From: Rhizophagus clarus
Taxonomy: Eukaryota > Glomeromycota > Glomeromycetes > Glomerales > Glomeraceae
NCBI GenBank assembly: GCA_015698045.1
Contig: BLAL01000250.1
Coordinates: forward strand, 372,001-436,000
Direction: 5' to 3'
Length of the DNA stretch: 64,000 nt
Part shown: piece after piece, positions 45,640 through 57,446 of the stretch
Numbering within the stretch: position 1 is the stretch's first letter
How the letters are laid out: each line of letters starts with the position of its first letter
Made by a program: the position numbers and the translations under genes
The notes under the pieces: generated by a model
Database searches by the model: none
What the model saw: only the letters and a program-made list of their open reading frames with translations
What the model was told of the DNA's origin: nothing

Positions 45640-46690
45640 CTTCTGACACATAATGTACTTTCACATTTTATCTATTTTTTAATATCAGACTATAAAAAAT
45701 AAAAAAAAAAGTAGTGAGAAAATAGCTCACAGATAGTAATAAAATTAAAATTAATTAGAGTGGCTAGATATGAAATACCAACCAAGCTTTTTCATAATCT
45801 ATCCCTCATCTAGAATAAGTAGTTCTTTATCAAAAAAAGTTATGCTGATATATCACATCTAATTTGGTCTTTGCAGAGATGCAGTACCTTATCCCCCTCA
45901 TCAGGGCGTGGTAACAAGGATGCAAGAGCTGATAACTACTTGCGAAGACACCCTTGTCAGGGCGTGTAACAAGAGTTGCAAAGTACCACCATTCCAATTT
46001 TTCTTAAATTAACTAACCTTTTAATATTTTTAGCACATTCACAATATTTGTTTATTGTAAGAAATTGAATATTGAATCAAATATTCATAATATGACCCTA
46101 TAAAAGCATTTAATACATAGTAAATATTAACCCTTTATTACAATATTAATATTAGATTCAATACTTATCTTTAAATCATTCCAGTTCTTGATTGTATATT
46201 ATATTCACCATTTCATTTCCTAAAAACTCAAATACATTGGTAGCTCCATTCCCTGAATTTTCTGGTGCACTGATATTTCCCACATTTTATCCACCTTTTA
46301 ATATTAAGCTTTATTAAAAGAAACAGAAGAAATAGTGAGAAAATACTTCACAGATAGTAAAATTAAAAATAATTAAAATGGCTAGGTATGAAAAACCAAC
46401 TCAAGCATTTTTGTGTATAAAAGGAAGGTACATAACTTATCCCTCCTCCAGGATAGGTAGTCCTTTATCAAAAAGTTGTGCTGATATATCAAACCTAATT
46501 CGGTTTTGCAGAGATGCAATACCTTATCCCCCTCATCAGGGCGTGGTAACAAGGGTGCAAGAGCTGATAACTACTTGCGAAGATACTGATCTCACCCTCA
46601 TCAGGGCGTGGTAACAAGGGCTGCAAAGGACCACCATTCCAATTTTTTCTTAAATTAACTAACCTTTTTAATATTAGCACATTCACAACA
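45640..46690. repeat. Direct repeat of about 430 bp, two diverged units
   Basis: Units at about 45,640-46,050 and 46,265-46,690 share 'agtgagaaaata', 'cacagatagtaa', 'gtggctagatatgaaa', 'gcagagatgcagtacc', 'ctcatcagggcgtggtaac' and 'ccaccattccaatttttt'. Within each unit the phrase CAGGGCGTGGTAACAAGG occurs twice, about 50-65 bp apart. No gene or known RNA is recognised. Confidence 0.65.
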
Positions 46691-48955
46691 TTTGTTTGTT
46701 GTATATATATTTTTATGGATTGAGATTGAAATAAATAAATCCTCTATTATAGATGAAACTCGAGACCCTCTGATGATCTTTCGGCCAAAAATTTCATAAA
46801 ACTGTAATTCAAAAGCGCTATAGTCAACACACAAATGTGATAAAAATAAACACTAATATTAATAAAACATTTACGAGAAGTTAGGCAGTCTACAATAAAA
46901 AGCTTCAAAAAAAATAGATTCCGTCTCGGACAAAAGGCTGAAAAAAAAATAACCCTTTCTTCCCTAGGGAATATAATGAGAAAAGCAGTGAATATTTGGA
47001 GATAGAACTTTCAAAAAGTAATTTCAAAATATCCGTATATGTGATAAATATAGATTTAATACGGTTCTTACAAAAAAAAAAAATGCTAAAAAAAAAAAAA
47101 AAAAAAAAAAATATTCAATCGAAGTCCGATACTATTCGGAGGATATCCGGATGAGTAAAGGATGAATCCGCGGATCAATTACGAATATTCGAATCATTTG
47201 AATCGGATTGACGGATCACGGATTTATCCGGATCGCAACACTACTTGGAAGCTAACGAAAAGAAGAGAACTGATTAAAAATATCTGGAGGATATAAAAAA
47301 AATCAAAAAACAGTATGCAAAAGAAGACTTCCAAAATTATGATATCCAAATACGAATCAGAATATGTAAAGCTAATTCAGGACGACAAAAAACTCTGTTA
47401 CTGACGTATTTTAAAGACGAGACGAAGATGAGCAAGGACTTTTCGGATAGTTTACAAAGTTTGAGAATATGCGGCGTTTTCCTACAATACGTCGGATACA
47501 AAATAAAAATAGAGATTAAGAGAAAAAAGACAATAAGTCACGGCAGTCGAGTTTTTGGATATACTTTGTTTAGAGCGGCCGAACGTTACTGCAGACGAAG
47601 AAGGTTGTAAGAAGGTTGAAGGAAAAAGAAGTTAAAGGAAAAAGCAGCAGTGAAACCGAATAATGGCTTTATTGTATAGATGTATACTTTCATACATCTA
47701 TTAAAGAACTAATACGTTCAATAAAAGGAAATAAAAAAAAAAAGAAAAAAGCCTCTATATATATAATATTTGCATGATCTTGTCAAACGATAGTAGTTAT
47801 ACAGACCACTATTTACAAACGCGACGTGACTATATACTAAATATAAAAAAATATTTTACTGATATCGGACCTAGAAAAACATTTTTTATGATCTTGAATA
47901 CAAAATGAGCTGCACGAGATTCATGCATGCAACTGATTGTTTCAAGCAAAAAAAATATGAAATTATGAATATGTATGATTGTTCGGCTTTTAAAAATATG
48001 TGACAATTTTTTTAAGGATTGAAACAATAAACAAGATTCTCACAATCTCAGAAAAAATCTTTTCTCAGAATAGATTCTGTAACACCAGACCATACCGCAG
48101 TAGATAAACCGACAGAATCACTCGTACCGACTCTTAGCACACAAAATCCTCATATCCTACAAATATAACTTAAACAAAAAAAACTCTTATCTTACAATCA
48201 ACTTTTAAATATTGAAAACAAATGAAATGAGCTCTTCAACAAGAAAATTTAAATCTTAAAATACAATATTACATATGGCGGAAAATCAAGCAATATCGGA
48301 AATAATCAATCACAACAACAACTTCAATTCGATACTAACAATACACGTAAATAATACTCTAACGTCATTTTTGTGAACAGCAAAATAACCTTTATAGACC
48401 TCACAATAAACGATCTAAATCATCATCACCAAACAGAAGCAAAAGTTCGACGCCTACTTCACGAAAATAAATTCCAATGAATCTATATCTCGCATAATGC
48501 TTTTACCCACAAACTAAACTCCCATAAATAAAGAGAAATATTTACACAAAAGCGGTTTTACGAAGGGCAATCAATCAGATTATAAATACAATGAAGAGGA
48601 GAGAACATATCTATCAGAAATTTTTTAACTTCATACTAGAACTTGATTTCGTATCAAAGTTCAACACTAAGAATATAAATTTGATTCAAAAAATAATTTA
48701 ATCATATGCCAATAACCCTTCATAATGTCACGCAATTTCAAACGAAGATAACGAAGTCTTAACATTTCATTAATCAATCCTTGAACTTATCAAGAATTCT
48801 ACAACTCCCACACAAAGACATAACAATACAACAATCATACATAGTAGATACGGATCGAGCAATATCCAACGAGTCCTTAATTACAAATAAACGGTATTTA
48901 TTATAAACAAATATGATATAAAGGTATTACGGAAATAGAGATACAAAAACCCACA
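46691..48955. other. Gene-free DNA with repeat fragments
   Basis: About 47,120-47,245 is rich in CCGGAT/ATCCGG phrases and ends in 'gcaacactac'. That resembles the 'gaagcactac' end at about 49,815, so both may be one-sided MITE ends. No protein family is recognised in 47,280-47,660 although it is open in parts. Confidence 0.35.
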
Positions 48956-50932
48956 TCAAAACTCAATCCAGAAATGATTAGAAATAAACTGGTTTGGCTT
49001 TTTCAATCTAATCTTAATCTGAATTTTAACCGGATCTAAAAAATCCGGGTCAGATAATCCGGATAGAAACCGACTGCGAATACCTTTGCTGGTATTATGA
49101 AATCCTAGCCCGGCACTATGCCTTAATTCTGGCCATCTCGTATCCACATATATTTTATTCATTGTATTTTTTTTAAAAAAACAATGTATTTAATATTAGT
49201 ACAAACTAATTGTATTATTATAATGTTAATTCAATTTCATAGAATTTATGTTAACCTTATAACTTTTACCGTGGCTTTTAATTTATGGATTTATAAAATT
49301 TTATTAATGATCTTATGGCTATGGCACCATATTTAATAAAATTAATCAATTTTATGATTTTATTTAACATACTGATATTTTTTACTAAAATTTATGGTTT
49401 GTTAATTTTATTAATAAAATTAATGGCTATGTTAATAAAATTTAATGGCTTTCTTAATAAGGCTTTGTTAACGAAATTTGGGTTTATTAATAGTGATTTT
49501 TGTGGCTTTTCTAACATAAAAATTATTTAATATACAATACATATTATTAATATCAAAACCTCCTATAAATTATAATTCTGGCCATGTATCATAATTTTTG
49601 GCCAAAAAATATTTTTCAGATAATGTCGTAATTTCCTTATTAGGACTTTTTGTAATTCCGACCAGAATTATATTCGGCCGAATCCTATTTCGGCTAAATT
49701 TGAGGCTCCAAAAAAAAAAAAAAAATTTCATCTTTTTCATCCGGTTTATAATCCGGATCAAACCGCAAAATTCGGATATCCAAAAAAAAAAATCCGGATA
49801 CGGGTCGAAGCACTACATTTAAATTTCGAACCAAATATTTCAACCGAATTTGTTATTTATTTGATCCTTTTTAAAACTGGATTTAAATCCAAATTTAAAT
49901 CCGAATTTTAAATCCGAATTTTTGATCTGAATCATAAACTGCTTAAATAAATGAAGATTGTTATATTGCAAGTTTAAGTGATATATATGAAGATTTACTA
50001 TCTATATAATAATAAATTAATTCTATTGAAACTAAATTACGAAAATTTTATTAAGGGTAGAGTGTATCTACGCCACAACATACAGTATATATGATTTTAG
50101 ACTAAAAAATGTAGATTATCACGTGACCCAAAACGAGCAAAATTTATGATTTCTTGCAAACTACCATATGAATTTTGTTAAATACACATTTAAAAAGAGT
50201 ATAAACATGCGCTTCATTTATTTATTAAAGTGTTTAACCATTTGCTATTAGTCTTTTTGAATGTATTTAGACTTTTAAAATCAAATATGACTAATAATAA
50301 AAAAATAAAATGGTATTAATAAAAAATTTTATTTGAATAAGTAAATGCACAATGATTTTTTGACATAAATATTCTTTTTTATTATACTATTAACTTGTAA
50401 GGTTTCATAAGTTTAAAGTTAATTTGAAGATATGTTCTCTAGGTGATTCGCAACTTACCATAGGAGATTCACAACTTAATGACGACTTCATAGTGTAATA
50501 TTTTGTTATAAGCCTTATTAGTATTATACTTTACTAAAGTTTATTTGAAAGACAGAAACTCTAGCTTTCTAAAGAATACTTTTAAACAGTTTTTCATAAA
50601 ATATTGAGTGAGTTTTCCTTGTAGCGAAGTAAAAAAAAAAATGATTTTTTTTTTTAGCCATATGATCAGCCATGTCGATCCCTCTACCCTTAAATAATGA
50701 TGATTCTAATGAAACTTATTAAAATATAAAATCTTAGGTCATAATAATGCTTGATGTACTTGATCGTTTAAAGGTTTATTTATTTACTATTTAAATTTCA
50801 TAGCTAATCTATATCCTCTATGACATTTTGATATACCGGGAAAAAATATATATATATCAAGATGATTAGATGAACACTAAAAGTAATTGCTATTGTAAAG
50901 GAGGGAAAATTTCGAAGAGAGATGAATTCTTT
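48956..50932. repeat. Repeat-rich gene-free DNA with CCGGAT phrases
   Basis: ATCCGG-type phrases at 49,020-49,070 and 49,730-49,930 surround a low-complexity tract of 'ttaataaaatttaatggct' repeats (about 49,260-49,480). The phrase AATTCTGGCC occurs near 49,122 and 49,574. It is likely MITE debris. I could not define perfect termini. Confidence 0.4.
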
Positions 50933-51090
50933 TTAAAATAACTCATTTATTATCTCTGGATTTAAAGCACTTCTGAGAGTCATAATATGTAAGCCTGCAT
51001 CTGAAAGCAATCGTTCAGAAGACACTGAACTTGTTAGAATTGATAAATAGTTTTGTGCAATTTTGTGCGCAATTGGAAAATCTTTGCTTA
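50933..51090 (-). pseudogene. hAT transposase C-terminal (dimerisation) relic
   Basis: The minus strand reads, in one frame down to a TAA at 50,933-50,935, fragments [29 protein letters not shown] and NPEIINELF. This is the hATC pattern (FP..A..A..YL.I..TS..SER.FS.AG......R..L.P......LF). Upstream of it the frame is broken. Its presence supplies a possible former transposase source for the hAT-type MITEs in the window. Confidence 0.75.
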
Positions 51091-52300
51091 GCTTTACCAA
51101 ATGAATTATTTAATTGTAATCCAGAAAGACCAAACTCAATCACTTATTTCCGAAACTTGTTGCTGAAGTATTTCACAATTTAAATCGTCAAAAAGCAGGA
51201 ACAATGGGAAGGAGTGCAAAAAATAATGTAAGAAGATAAAGGATCAAAGAAAGTAAAGAAACAATGAGAAAACAATGGGAGAACAAAGTAACGAAAAGAA
51301 CAATGGAAAAACATTAGGGAATGAAGAAACAATAGAGGATCAAAAACAAGGGTGAGTAAATAATAAATTTATATTGATCGGTAACGCTATATGTGCGTGT
51401 ATATATATATAAATTGTGATATAAAATTTTTAAACAATAATTATTTAAACAATGTGTTGCATAACTAAAAAAACTTAAAATCAAGAAAAATTCTTGCGAA
51501 TTTTTCTTCGTATTAAACAATGATTGTTAGCAAAAATATCTTAAAATGTTAAGAGAAATTTGTGCGAATTTTCTTTGTACTGCTTATTTTTTTAACCATT
51601 AATGTCAAAGTAGTAAAAGAAACAATGGAAAAAGGACGCAAGAAACAATGAGAAGAACAGAAGAAATAAAGAAATTAAATTAAATGTAACAATCAATAGG
51701 AGAATAAATGGAAACGAAAGAGATAATGGGAACGAGAATAATGGGAAACAAAAAGGAATGACATTATATTATCGGTATATAAATACTTCCGTCAAATTAT
51801 CTGGCTTTTTTTAAAATAGTTCTGTTAATTATTAATTTTTTTTTATTTACTAACTAAATTTATTATTTTATTATTAAGAAATTTAAAATTTGATTTTTTT
51901 GTTAATAAAAAAACGTATCAGCTGGTTATTGGACAATCCATCAAATTATCCAGCTGATCCCAATGTTTTTTTTATGTATAGCTATGTAATTACAATATAG
52001 TTAATTTAAACCTGCTATCCCGCAAAGTCTTGAAAATTATAAAATTTAAATTTATTAGTTGATTGTTAAATTTGATAGAATAAATTTTAAAGAAAGCCTT
52101 TTCAATAATTAATTAATTAATATTTTTTTTAAAAACAAAGTATTTTATATGTTCTATTAAGAAGTCTGATATTAAAAAAGTAGATGATTGTATTGTATAA
52201 TATGCCAGTAACTTTGGTGAATTAAGTATATCGATATCAATCAATCATATATGTAACCTATCATACTATTAAGATCAACATTTCACCTGATCGTGATGAA
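51091..52300. other. Gene-free DNA
   Basis: A-rich with 'aacaatggga' and 'aagaaacaatg' phrases repeated at about 51,200-51,350 and 51,615-51,760. No product is recognised. Confidence 0.4.
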
Positions 52301-52302
52301 AA

Positions 52303-52960
52303 ATGTGCACAAAGAAACGAAAATCAAGCACAGACACCACCACTTTCATTTCACAGAAGAAAAAAAAAACAAATTTGCTTAATAAAGCACTATCTTACAA
52401 TCCACCACCTACTAAATATCCTCATATACAGTACTTCAGTCAGTTCAGTGAGTACAAGATTTGTAAGAGGTATTTGGCCAACAAAAATAGGCCGCTGGAA
52501 TGAATTCTTTGATAAAAGCCAAAATATGTTAAAAGATATGTGTTGAATCTATCTGATGTTGATGCTGTGATAAAGGCTAATATTTGCCATGTATTAAACA
52601 CTCTTATAGAGCCATATTATGAGTTTTCAAAACAAAAAACCCTGATTTCAATGACTCAAATATTGGGAAATTAGATTTCACTTGTCAAGTATTTGCAAAT
52701 AATGATGGGAAATCATCTTCCTAATAGAAGACAAGAGAAATTGATATTGAAAGATACCCATGTGAGAAATGCAATTTGGCAAATATATAACTACATGATT
52801 TCATTAAAGCTTCAATATGGAGTGTTAACCAGTTATGATTACCACTGGTTCCTATACCGACCAAAAGAGAAGCCAACTGAATTATATATTTCAGAGGCTT
52901 TTAATATTTACCAATCTTGTAAAGTTTTATTAAGTAGCCTTAACTTGCTTTCATGAGAAT
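52303..52960 (+). pseudogene. PD-(D/E)XK-type gene relic, copy 2
   Basis: It starts with a 66-codon ORF (MCTKKRKSSTDTTTFISQKK and onward), a basic Ser/Thr-rich N-terminus. After stops it continues with ICHVLNTLIEPYYEFSKQK, VRNAIWQIYNYM, YGVLTSYDYHWFLYRP and KPTELYIS. In inverted orientation it is the counterpart of the relic at 53,740-54,395. It lacks an intact catalytic segment: the part corresponding to G-x-P-D-F is deleted. The product of the intact family would be a nuclease-fold protein, by inference. Confidence 0.6.
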
Positions 52961-53218
52961 ATTGATCAAATTAGTGATAGCATTTGCTTTATCATGTGAT
53001 CATGGTATTACATCTTATAGTAGAAATTGCAAAGTGATAACCTAGTTAGTTTTAGAAGAATTTAGTAAAAAAGAGCAGAAAAACAAGAAATTTAGTTGAT
53101 TTTTGGAATTCATACCTGGAATTGGAATAGCGGTTTATATATAATTATCAGAGAAATTTCATATACAGATTCTACTAAGGAAAGATAATGATAATATATC
53201 TAATGTTATAGTATCTGG

Positions 53219-53692
53219 TAGAGGCCTGCAAACTGAGCCCAGACCCGGATCAGCCCAGCCCAGACCCAGGTTCTGGGCCAGGTCCGGGCTGGCAAATTTT
53301 AATTAAAAAAGACCCGGGCCAGGCTGGGCCGGCAGATTTTTTTTGGGAAAACCCAGATTTTCTTAATTCTGGCCAAAATTTCCTTAATTCTAGCCAAAAT
53401 TAAGCTTACCGTAAATTTCTAATTTTGGATCAGACTTGAAAATCAATATTTTTTATTTTAAGTTCATATACGAGTTGTTTTTTATCAAAACACTATATTT
53501 TTTATTAAAAACTTTAATTTCATTTTCTTTCATCTTTATTTTTTCTTACAAATATTAAAAACCAGTCTGGATCTGGGCCGGGCCTGGGTTTCAGTATTTT
53601 TCACCCTGGGCCAGGCCGGGCTGGCACATGATACACTGTTTTTAAATTCAGGCTGGGCCAGGCCTCAAAATATGACCAAATGCAGATCTCTA
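53219..53692. mobile_element. 474-bp hAT-type MITE with GC-rich body
   Basis: A perfect 8-bp target duplication GTATCTGG (53,211-53,218 and 53,693-53,700) flanks short imperfect inverted ends, TAGAGGCCTGCA and the reverse complement of TAGAGATCTGCA. Inside, dense GGGCC/GGCCC/CCAGG phrases occur near both ends, far more GC-rich than the surroundings. It carries no coding sequence. It inserted right beside the third PD-(D/E)XK relic. Confidence 0.85.
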
Positions 53693-53739
53693 GTATCTGG
53701 CATATTCATTGTAATGAGTTTGAAAATAATGGAAACATT

Positions 53740-54395
53740 AATGGCCGATTATATTAGGATGGGGAGACTTGGGATCATTATTTGCAAGATAAGCTAAGTA
53801 TGTATAGGCTTTAAGAACTGGTGGAAATGTTGAACTCAATGGAAGAGCCTCTGAAATATATAATTCAGTTGGCTTCTCTTTTGGTCAGTATAGGAACCAG
53901 TGGTAATCATAACTGGTTAATACTCCATATTGAAGCTGTAATGAAATCATGTAATTGTATATTTGCCGAATTGCATTTCTCACATGGGGTATCTTTCAAT
54001 GTAATGTTGTATCTTTAACTAGTGGTTTTAAAATAATATTTCTCTTGTCTTCTATTGGGAAGATGATTTTCCCATCATTATTTGCAAACATTTGATATGT
54101 AAAATCTGGTATACCTTTGCCAATATTAGGATTCTGAGTTTTTTTGTTTTGAAAACTCATAATATGGCCCTATAAGAGTGTTTAATACATGGCAGATATT
54201 GACCTTTATCACAGCATCAACATCAGATTCAACACGTATCTTTATATTTTTTGTAAATTTTGGTGTTTTGCATTGCTTCTGTTCTTGATCAAAATTGAAT
54301 GAAGTTACTTCATTAACAAATTCATTCTAGCAGCCTATTTTTATTGGCCAAATACCTCCTACAAATCTTGTACTCACTGAAGTACTAGTAGCAGC
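53740..54395 (-). pseudogene. PD-(D/E)XK-type gene relic, copy 3
   Basis: The minus strand holds the clearest catalytic segment of the three: NIGKGIPDF, then fifteen residues later PIEDKRN. It is followed by RQIYNYMISLQLQYGVL and YDYHWFLY. P-D...E-x-K is the active-site signature of the restriction-endonuclease fold. In-frame stops (after FLY, among others) and shifted frames show it is not functional. Such domains occur in Crinkler-like and kinase-linked proteins of these fungi, which is inference here. Confidence 0.65.
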
Positions 54396-55003
54396 AGGGA
54401 GCGTGTGCAGACCAATTTATTTTCACCTGGGACCCCAGAAAATATAGTTTTCAAAATAAGCTTTTCCGGCCCTTTCTGCTATTAAAATGATTACTTGTTA
54501 TTTTTACCATTCTAGGGCTCTTAAAATATAGTTCTAGTATATTGATAAAATTTGTATTCTTAGATTGTATTCTAGCCTCTCTCATTTAATAAAAATACTA
54601 ATTTGTTATCTTGTCTTTGTGTGCTTTTCTGATTATATTCCTGGTATATTAAAAAATTACACCAAGTAGAAAGTACGTGCAGACCAAGTTATTTTTGCCT
54701 GAAACCCTTAAGAATGATAGTTAACAAATATTGTAATCCAGCTCCTCTCACTCAATAAAATAACTAATTTGCTATCTCACCTTTGCACGCCTTCCTGAAC
54801 ATGAATTTGTCATAATAAAAATTTACACCTAGATTATGTCTCCCTAACTCCTCTTACTCAATAAAATCACTAATTTGTTTTCTTGCTTTTGCACGCCTTT
54901 TCTGGTGGTAATCCTGATATAAAAAATGGAAGGTAAAGGTGTAAAAAAAAATGAGAGAGGGGCAAGGGTATAAAAAATGGGAGACAAAGGTGTAAAAAAA
55001 AAA
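54396..55003. repeat. Tandem diverged units beside the integrase block
   Basis: The phrase 'ctc(t)ctcactcaataaaat.actaatttg.tatct' recurs at about 54,570, 54,751 and 54,850, with an older copy near 54,483. Each is followed by 'tttgcacgcctt' or a relative. Its place directly outside the compact gene block could make it a subterminal repeat of a mobile element. Confidence 0.45.
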
Positions 55004-55411
55004 TTATAAGGGTACGCACTCATTACAATATTCTCCTTTTTCTTTTCCAATTGGAATAAAACATTCCCGACAAAGTGAGATATTAAGTTTTATAAGCCGG
55101 TCATGATATTTATTTATAAGTTGCTCATAAGTAAGGGAATGGAATAAATTTTCCTGAGCAATCTGATTTCCAAGTTCTTGTACCGTACCTCCAAAAGCCC
55201 TATCTCGAAGCCTATTAATATACTGGGTCACATAATAACTGTTAGCATGCTTTCTACAAAGGACAGGTTCAGAGCTAGTCGGCTTACCACAAACCCTGCA
55301 AGGAAAATGTGCTCTAGCCTTCCAATGTTCAAAACACCCATCAGGTCGACGGCAAGTACGCCCACAGACAAATCCAGTTCTAAGTAAATAGTTACAAGTA
55401 TATTCACCTAT
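55004..55411 (-). CDS. Cysteine-rich protein of unknown function
   Basis: The ORF is open from 55,447; the ATG at about 55,414 gives MIGEYTCNYLLRTGFVCGR, about 136 residues. Paired cysteines and histidines (CGRTCRRPDGC, PCRVCGKP, CRKHAN, then CRECFIP and CNEC) look like two small zinc-binding modules. They are separated by a helical stretch with YYVTQYINRLRDRAFGG. I do not recognise the family. It is divergent from the ORF starting at 55,487, and their start regions are 76 nt apart. Together with the integrase it forms a compact block, so it may belong to that element. Confidence 0.55.
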   Translation of the reverse strand: MGEYTCNYLLRTGFVCGRTCRRPDGCFEHWKARAHFPCRVCGKPTSSEPVLCRKHANSYYVTQYINRLRDRAFGGTVQELGNQIAQENLFHSLTYEQLINKYHDRLIKLNISLCRECFIPIGKEKGEYCNECVPL

Positions 55412-55486
55412 CATGATAATAAGAAATAAATATTTTATTTTAAACAAAAGTTTTCGTTATATTAATACAAACAATTTATTCAATAC

Positions 55487-55855
55487 ATGCATAAGATGAT
55501 TAACTATAAAGATATCGAATCAGCATTAATTGAGGTAATCAAAGTAGCATATAGTCAAGGCACAAAAAAATATGATAAAATGGGATTAACATATGTGAGT
55601 TATTTAAAAACAATGAAACGTAAAAGAGATCCAGATGATCATTGCAAATACGTAGCAAAACAACAAACTCCAAATGAGAAAGTTTATAATGAAAGAATGG
55701 CAGATTTCAAAGACTGGTATAATAAAGAAGTGTATCAGAGTCTTGAAAAGTTATACAAATTATATCTCTCATTTGCGAACCAAGAAGAGGTTATACAAAA
55801 GAGGTCTACAGAAGAAGTAAACGAAATACTTGAACTTCATGAATTAGAAATTTAA
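55487..55855 (+). CDS. Small helical protein of unknown function
   Basis: 122 residues, charged and predicted helical, with no motif I recognise (for example YDKMGLTYVSYLKTMKRKRD, YNERMADFKDWYNKEVYQSL). A second in-frame ATG lies at codon 4. Its last 4 nt overlap the end of the convergent integrase frame (55,852). The tight packing of these opposing genes is more like a virus or large DNA transposon than the rest of the window. Confidence 0.5.
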   Translation: MHKMINYKDIESALIEVIKVAYSQGTKKYDKMGLTYVSYLKTMKRKRDPDDHCKYVAKQQTPNEKVYNERMADFKDWYNKEVYQSLEKLYKLYLSFANQEEVIQKRSTEEVNEILELHELEI

Positions 55856-56985
55856 TTTGCAAGTACCCACTGGGGTGGATACTCAACATTAGGAGGAATG
55901 ACTTGAAGTTCCTCTCTCACAAAAGACCTTTCTGGGCCATTGCCCTCATCATCTATTAGCCAGTACAAGACCAGCTGATTTTTTTGCACCAGAGATTCAC
56001 GAATATTATAAATCTTAGAAGACCAGTTCATATCAGTTGCACGTCTCCTTTCACCTTCATACTCACTTGGATCAAGCAAGTAAATAACAGAATCGTCAAA
56101 AAATAATCTTTTTACATCAAACCCAATAGGACCTTTTCGAGGTTTAGAAGGCTTAGCAAAGACATTTTTCTTTTTTATGGCCTCAGCAGGAGATATACCA
56201 AGTAAGCAGGTTACAGAGTTATTAAGATCTTCTACTATTGAGTCAATGATACCAGGCAGATCATCTAACTCTATTATATTAGAAGAGGTATCCAATAAGT
56301 CATATGCATCAAGAATACTATAGAATCATACTTGAAATGTTCTGTTAGATCTTTCAATAATACCCATAGTTTTCTTAGACTTAGCCTTTTGAATTCTTAC
56401 ACCATGCTTTCTTAGTAATTTTTCGCATTCACCCTTAAATTCAGACCCCTTATCAGATAAAAATACTTTCAGCCAGATAAGAGGGTTTTTAGGATTATCA
56501 TAAATTTTTTCCAAGCATTTAGCAATTGTAGATGAAGTTAAAATACCTTGCATATTCTTAATGCTCTTGGCAGGTCCCTTAAGGGCCACACCAATAGGAA
56601 CAATTGCTTCATATCTTGAAGCCACATCCTTTACATTAAGATAAAAAAGATAAATTGTTTGTTTAGACTTAACATGGTGTGTATAGAGAACATCTGCCTG
56701 ATGCATCTCATTGGGTGTAGTAATAGAGTTAAAACTTGTTCGTGAAATATATCTAGGATGGGATTTATGCAATAGATGCAATAACTGTCTCTCAAGCCAG
56801 TCCCCCACTTCGTCTAAACTAAAATCATATCCAGCTTTCAGAGAAGCTTCATGTAATTTTTTAGCATTTCGATAATAACCAATAGGCTGATAATAAATCT
56901 TTTTCAAAGCAATAGAAATATCAAGATTTCGAGCCTCACCAGAATCTATAGAAATAATAGGTAACAATAGGAGTTGATCAGACAT
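55852..56985 (-). pseudogene. rve integrase with one in-frame TGA
   Basis: One reading frame of 377 codons plus stop, interrupted only by TGA at codon 220 (56,328-56,326). An N-terminal helical segment (IYYQPIGYYRNAKKL, VGDWLERQLLHLLHKSHPRY) is followed by the catalytic core. D98 lies in HQADVLY, D178 in FLSDKGSEF and E211 in GIIERSNRTF, the DDE triad of retroviral-type integrases. The part after TGA carries LLGISPAEAI and a chromodomain-like C-terminus (GPERSFVREELQVIPPNVEY). The N-terminal layout looks like integrases of Polinton/Maverick or Ginger-type DNA transposons. No polymerase or capsid gene is seen. The TGA may be a nonsense mutation; readthrough is the alternative. Confidence 0.8.
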
Positions 56986-57446
56986 ATCTTGAACAATTAA
57001 ACAACAACTTTGATCTAGGGATAAAGTTAGTACAAAAGAAAATCCGCAAACTTGAAGAGGAAATTAAAGCCTGTGAGCGATATATTTCTCATCTTGAAAA
57101 GAATCTACAATCTTATGATGAAGAAGTTAATCAGCTAAAGGATAAATGTAAGGTTATTCTAAGTGATCTTAAAAAATGTCAGGATCACCTGGAGCTAAAA
57201 GAGGAGGCATTAGTTATTCAAGATAATCGAATTATCCAGCTAGAAGACACAATAGATAAACTTAAATCTTGTATACATAAATTATCTAAATTTAGTAATA
57301 AACATTCTAAAGAAGAACAAGAAAATATGGCAATACCTGATATTTTAATAAATATCACTACAACACTAGATCGGGTGAAAGCATATATTGATGGAGATAC
57401 ATCATTTAACCCCAAAAATACACTAAATGAATACGAATCTCATTAA
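56961..57446 (+). pseudogene. Coiled-coil segment, first part of the gag-like frame
   Basis: Open from 56,961 with no early ATG. It encodes a long heptad-rich coiled coil (VQKKIRKLEEEIKACERYIS, LQSYDEEVNQLKDKCKVILS, IIQLEDTIDKLKS) and ends at TAA 57,444-57,446. Its left end overlaps the 5' end of the opposing integrase frame. The gag-like sequence continues in the next frame at about 57,450. I read it as the N-terminal part of the same former polyprotein. Confidence 0.55.
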
